Of a DNA stretch of 64,000 bases, positions 62,496-64,000 are shown piece after piece. The DNA is taken from contig NZ_JAHTKU010000024.1 in the NCBI RefSeq assembly GCF_019192965.1, positions 1 through 64,000 on the forward strand, written 5' to 3'. The translations under genes were made by a program, and so were the position numbers. Each line of letters begins with the position of its first letter. The stretch's first letter is position 1. This DNA is from Nocardioides daeguensis. GTDB lineage: Bacteria; Actinomycetota; Actinomycetes; Propionibacteriales; Nocardioidaceae. The notes under the pieces were generated by a model. The model was not told the DNA's origin, searched no databases, and saw only the letters and a program-made list of their open reading frames with translations.

Positions 62496-62534
62496 TCGTT
62501 GCTGCCTTTCGGAACGCGACCGGCTACGCGACCG
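62496..62534 (+). repeat. 39-nt dispersed repeat, copy 2
   Basis: TCGTTGCTGCCTTTCGGAAC at its start and CGGCTACGCGACCG at its end; differs from copy 1 at 21474-21512 (minus strand) in 4 of 39 positions. The 383-bp gap between the HNH and GNAT-like genes otherwise holds only repeats. Confidence 0.6.
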
Positions 62535-62564
62535 CAGCCTCCCGGACAGGTTCCGGCAGCACGG

Positions 62565-62608
62565 CCGGAGGTTTCGAGGCTCGCTGGCGCTCGCACCTCA
62601 ACCACCGG
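62565..62608. repeat. 44-nt palindromic repeat, intergenic copy
   Basis: Exact reverse complement of the copy inside the HNH gene 1 kb away, beginning CCGGAGGTTTCGAGGCTCGC. Confidence 0.85.
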
Positions 62609-62611
62609 CGG

Positions 62612-62641
62612 TCTCGCTGGCGCTCGCACCTCAACCATCGG
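62612..62641. repeat. partial copy of the 44-nt repeat
   Basis: TCTCGCTGGCGCTCGCACCT and the following TCAACCATCGG repeat the right part of the preceding element with two changed bases; the left third is missing. Confidence 0.75.
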
Positions 62642-62712
62642 CGGGGGCGCGCTCCAAGCCGCCCCAAGCGTCCGGCAAGGACGCCGCAAGCGGGCGGGGC
62701 GACGCTCGGTCC

Positions 62713-63234
62713 ATGACCACGACCCCCACCTCCTGGCTGCCTGCGTCCTGGGCCCACCCGACCCGGGTCGCCGTGACCGACCGGCACCACCTGCGCCCGA
62801 TGGGCCCGGCCGACGTCGACCTCGACCTGCCTGCGGTGCACGCGTCGCGGGACCGGCTGTGGGCGATCTACGGACAGGCGTGGGGGTGGCCGCCGGCGGA
62901 CCTCAGCAGGGAGGCGGACGTCGACGACCTCGCCCACCACGCGGCGGAGATCGAGGCGCACGAGTCCTTTCTCTACGGGCTGTTCGACGCGGACGAGACC
63001 GTCCTGCTCGGCTGCGTGTACGTCGACCCGCCGGCCAAGGTCGGCGCGGACGCGGACATCTCGTGGTGGGTGGCGGAGGGCGTGCTCGGCAGCGAGGTCG
63101 AGCAGGCCCTGGACGCCTTCGTGCCCGCCTGGATCGAGAGCGCCTGGCCGCTCACCCGGCCGAGGTACGTCGGCCGCGACCTGACCTGGGCGCAGTGGCT
63201 CGCCCTGCCCGACCTGCTCGAGGAGAACCGATGA
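62713..63234 (+). CDS. GNAT-like acetyltransferase-family protein
   Basis: 173-aa protein starting MTTTPTSWLPASWAHP. LRPMGPADVDLDLPAVHAS and FGLFDADETVLLGCVYVDPPAKVGADADISWWV-type segments recall the GNAT fold, with a central beta-bulge strand and a hydrophobic C-terminus, but the acetyl-CoA motif is weak. The upstream frame crosses the palindromic repeats and is not used. Its stop overlaps the start of the next gene (ATGA). Confidence 0.65.
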   Translation: MTTTPTSWLPASWAHPTRVAVTDRHHLRPMGPADVDLDLPAVHASRDRLWAIYGQAWGWPPADLSREADVDDLAHHAAEIEAHESFLYGLFDADETVLLGCVYVDPPAKVGADADISWWVAEGVLGSEVEQALDAFVPAWIESAWPLTRPRYVGRDLTWAQWLALPDLLEENR

Positions 63235-64000
63235 GTACCCGTACCTTCGCCCGGCTCACGCTGGGCGCCCTCGCCGCCGTGGTCGGTCTCGCACCCGTCC
63301 TGGCTCCCGCCCCTGCCCACGCCGGCCAGGTCGGCTCGACCCTGAGCATCACCGGCGCCGGCCGGGTGGAGGTGGTCGAGGGCTCGCTGGAGGACGACGG
63401 CGCGTACGCCTGCGACCGCACCACCAACCTGGACCACCGGGTCACCGTGACCTGCCCGCGGATCCGCAACGAGGAGCCGTTCGAGGCTTGGATCTGGCTG
63501 CGCCCGTCCCTGTTCGGCGTGCCGAGCGGATGGGCGTTCGTGGAGTGGCAGGGCTGCGACGAGACCCGCCCCAACAGCAACGGGACCCGCGACTGCGCGG
63601 TGCACTCGGGTGCGTTCACCAGCGTCGAGCGGTACCCGGTCGCCGTGTTCCGCGACGTCGACCCGCCGAAGGTGACCGGCTTCAACGCCACCCAGGTCGT
63701 CAACGAGCAGGGCAGGTTCAAGCTCACCTGGTCCTCCAGCGGCGCCGTGGCCACGCACTGCATGCTCGACAGCGGCGCATGGGAGAACTGCACCTCGCCG
63801 CGCACCCTCGTGCTGCCGGAGGGTCCGCACCTGGTCGCGGTCCGTGCGGAGGACGGCTCGGGCAACCTGAGCTCGTCCCACTCCCTGCAGCTGCACTCGG
63901 TCGACACGGCCTTCACGGCGACCCCGCCCAAGCTGAGCAACAGCCGGACCGCGGAGTTCGGCTTCAGCTCTCAAGGCGGCAATGCCTTCGACTGCACGCT
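63231..64000 (+). CDS. secreted protein, truncated by the window end
   Basis: Starts MSTRTFARLTLGALAAVVGL with GAGGAGAA 3 nt upstream, overlapping the previous stop by 4 bp. The signal peptide ends at PAHA near residue 32. About 256 residues are visible. Cysteine pairs occur at YACDRTT/VTCPR, GCDETRP/DCAVHS and HCMLDS/NCTSP. The last part (KLTWSSSGAVATHCMLD and LPEGPHLVAVRAEDGSGN) looks like an Ig-like sensing or adhesion module. The C-terminus lies outside the window, so the full architecture is unknown. Confidence 0.72.
   Translation, partial: MSTRTFARLTLGALAAVVGLAPVLAPAPAHAGQVGSTLSITGAGRVEVVEGSLEDDGAYACDRTTNLDHRVTVTCPRIRNEEPFEAWIWLRPSLFGVPSGWAFVEWQGCDETRPNSNGTRDCAVHSGAFTSVERYPVAVFRDVDPPKVTGFNATQVVNEQGRFKLTWSSSGAVATHCMLDSGAWENCTSPRTLVLPEGPHLVAVRAEDGSGNLSSSHSLQLHSVDTAFTATPPKLSNSRTAEFGFSSQGGNAFDCT

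Overview
The window is high-GC DNA with many GTG starts and tightly overlapping genes. It encodes an actinobacterial prfB/ftsE/ftsX/M23/smpB/ssrA neighbourhood, an actinobacterial Tad pilus locus, an AfsR/SARP regulator and a DUF222-HNH protein. Together with a 44-nt palindromic repeat, this suggests a Nocardioides-like member of the Propionibacteriales. The genus is an inference from gene content, not from a database match.

Layout. 1-4.1 kb holds housekeeping genes: FabG-like reductase, HIT protein, glycerophosphodiesterase, a thioesterase-family protein and small membrane proteins. 4.2-13.8 kb holds trans-translation and division genes: ssrA (tmRNA), trypsin-like protease, amidohydrolase, smpB, an M23 peptidase, ftsX, ftsE, and then prfB beyond two secreted proteins. 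14.0-26.1 kb is a block of very long secreted repeat proteins: two tandem Ig-like proteins, a seven-repeat protein and a frameshifted relative. A 0.8-kb patch of tandem repeats and a decayed gene separates them. 26.3-30.9 kb is a compact Tad/Flp pilus operon including a 49-aa gene. 31.0-34.8 kb holds a lamin-tail/phytase-like secreted protein and TspO. 34.8-38.5 kb is an acyl-CoA dehydrogenase / APH-type kinase / SDR operon facing a TetR gene across a perfect palindromic operator.

38.5-56.8 kb is the most interesting part, a catabolic island. An eight-gene leftward operon carries HpaD-, HpaE- and HpaG-like enzymes of homoprotocatechuate meta-cleavage. It also carries a succinate-semialdehyde-dehydrogenase-like enzyme, an acetoacetate-decarboxylase-family protein, an LLM flavoprotein, a class I glutamine amidotransferase and an SDR. 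A P450 diverges from it. A second leftward operon encodes an APC permease, a glutamine-synthetase-like ligase, a VanB-like reductase and a VanA-like protein that has lost its Rieske ligands. It diverges from a MarR gene. A PuuD-like hydrolase lies further out. Copies of one palindrome (core GTTCGGATCCGAAC) sit in all three promoter regions, so this looks like one MarR-controlled regulon for import, gamma-glutamylation, oxidation and ring cleavage of an amine-bearing aromatic. The substrate is inferred, not shown.

56.9-64 kb holds a methyltransferase, a 58-aa protein, an AfsR-type regulator, an HNH protein carrying an in-frame palindromic repeat, a GNAT-like protein and a secreted protein cut by the window end.

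Several genes (HIT, ftsE, the 10157 gene, prfB, marR, afsR) have a TANNNT box 7-8 nt before the start codon, suggesting frequent leaderless transcription.
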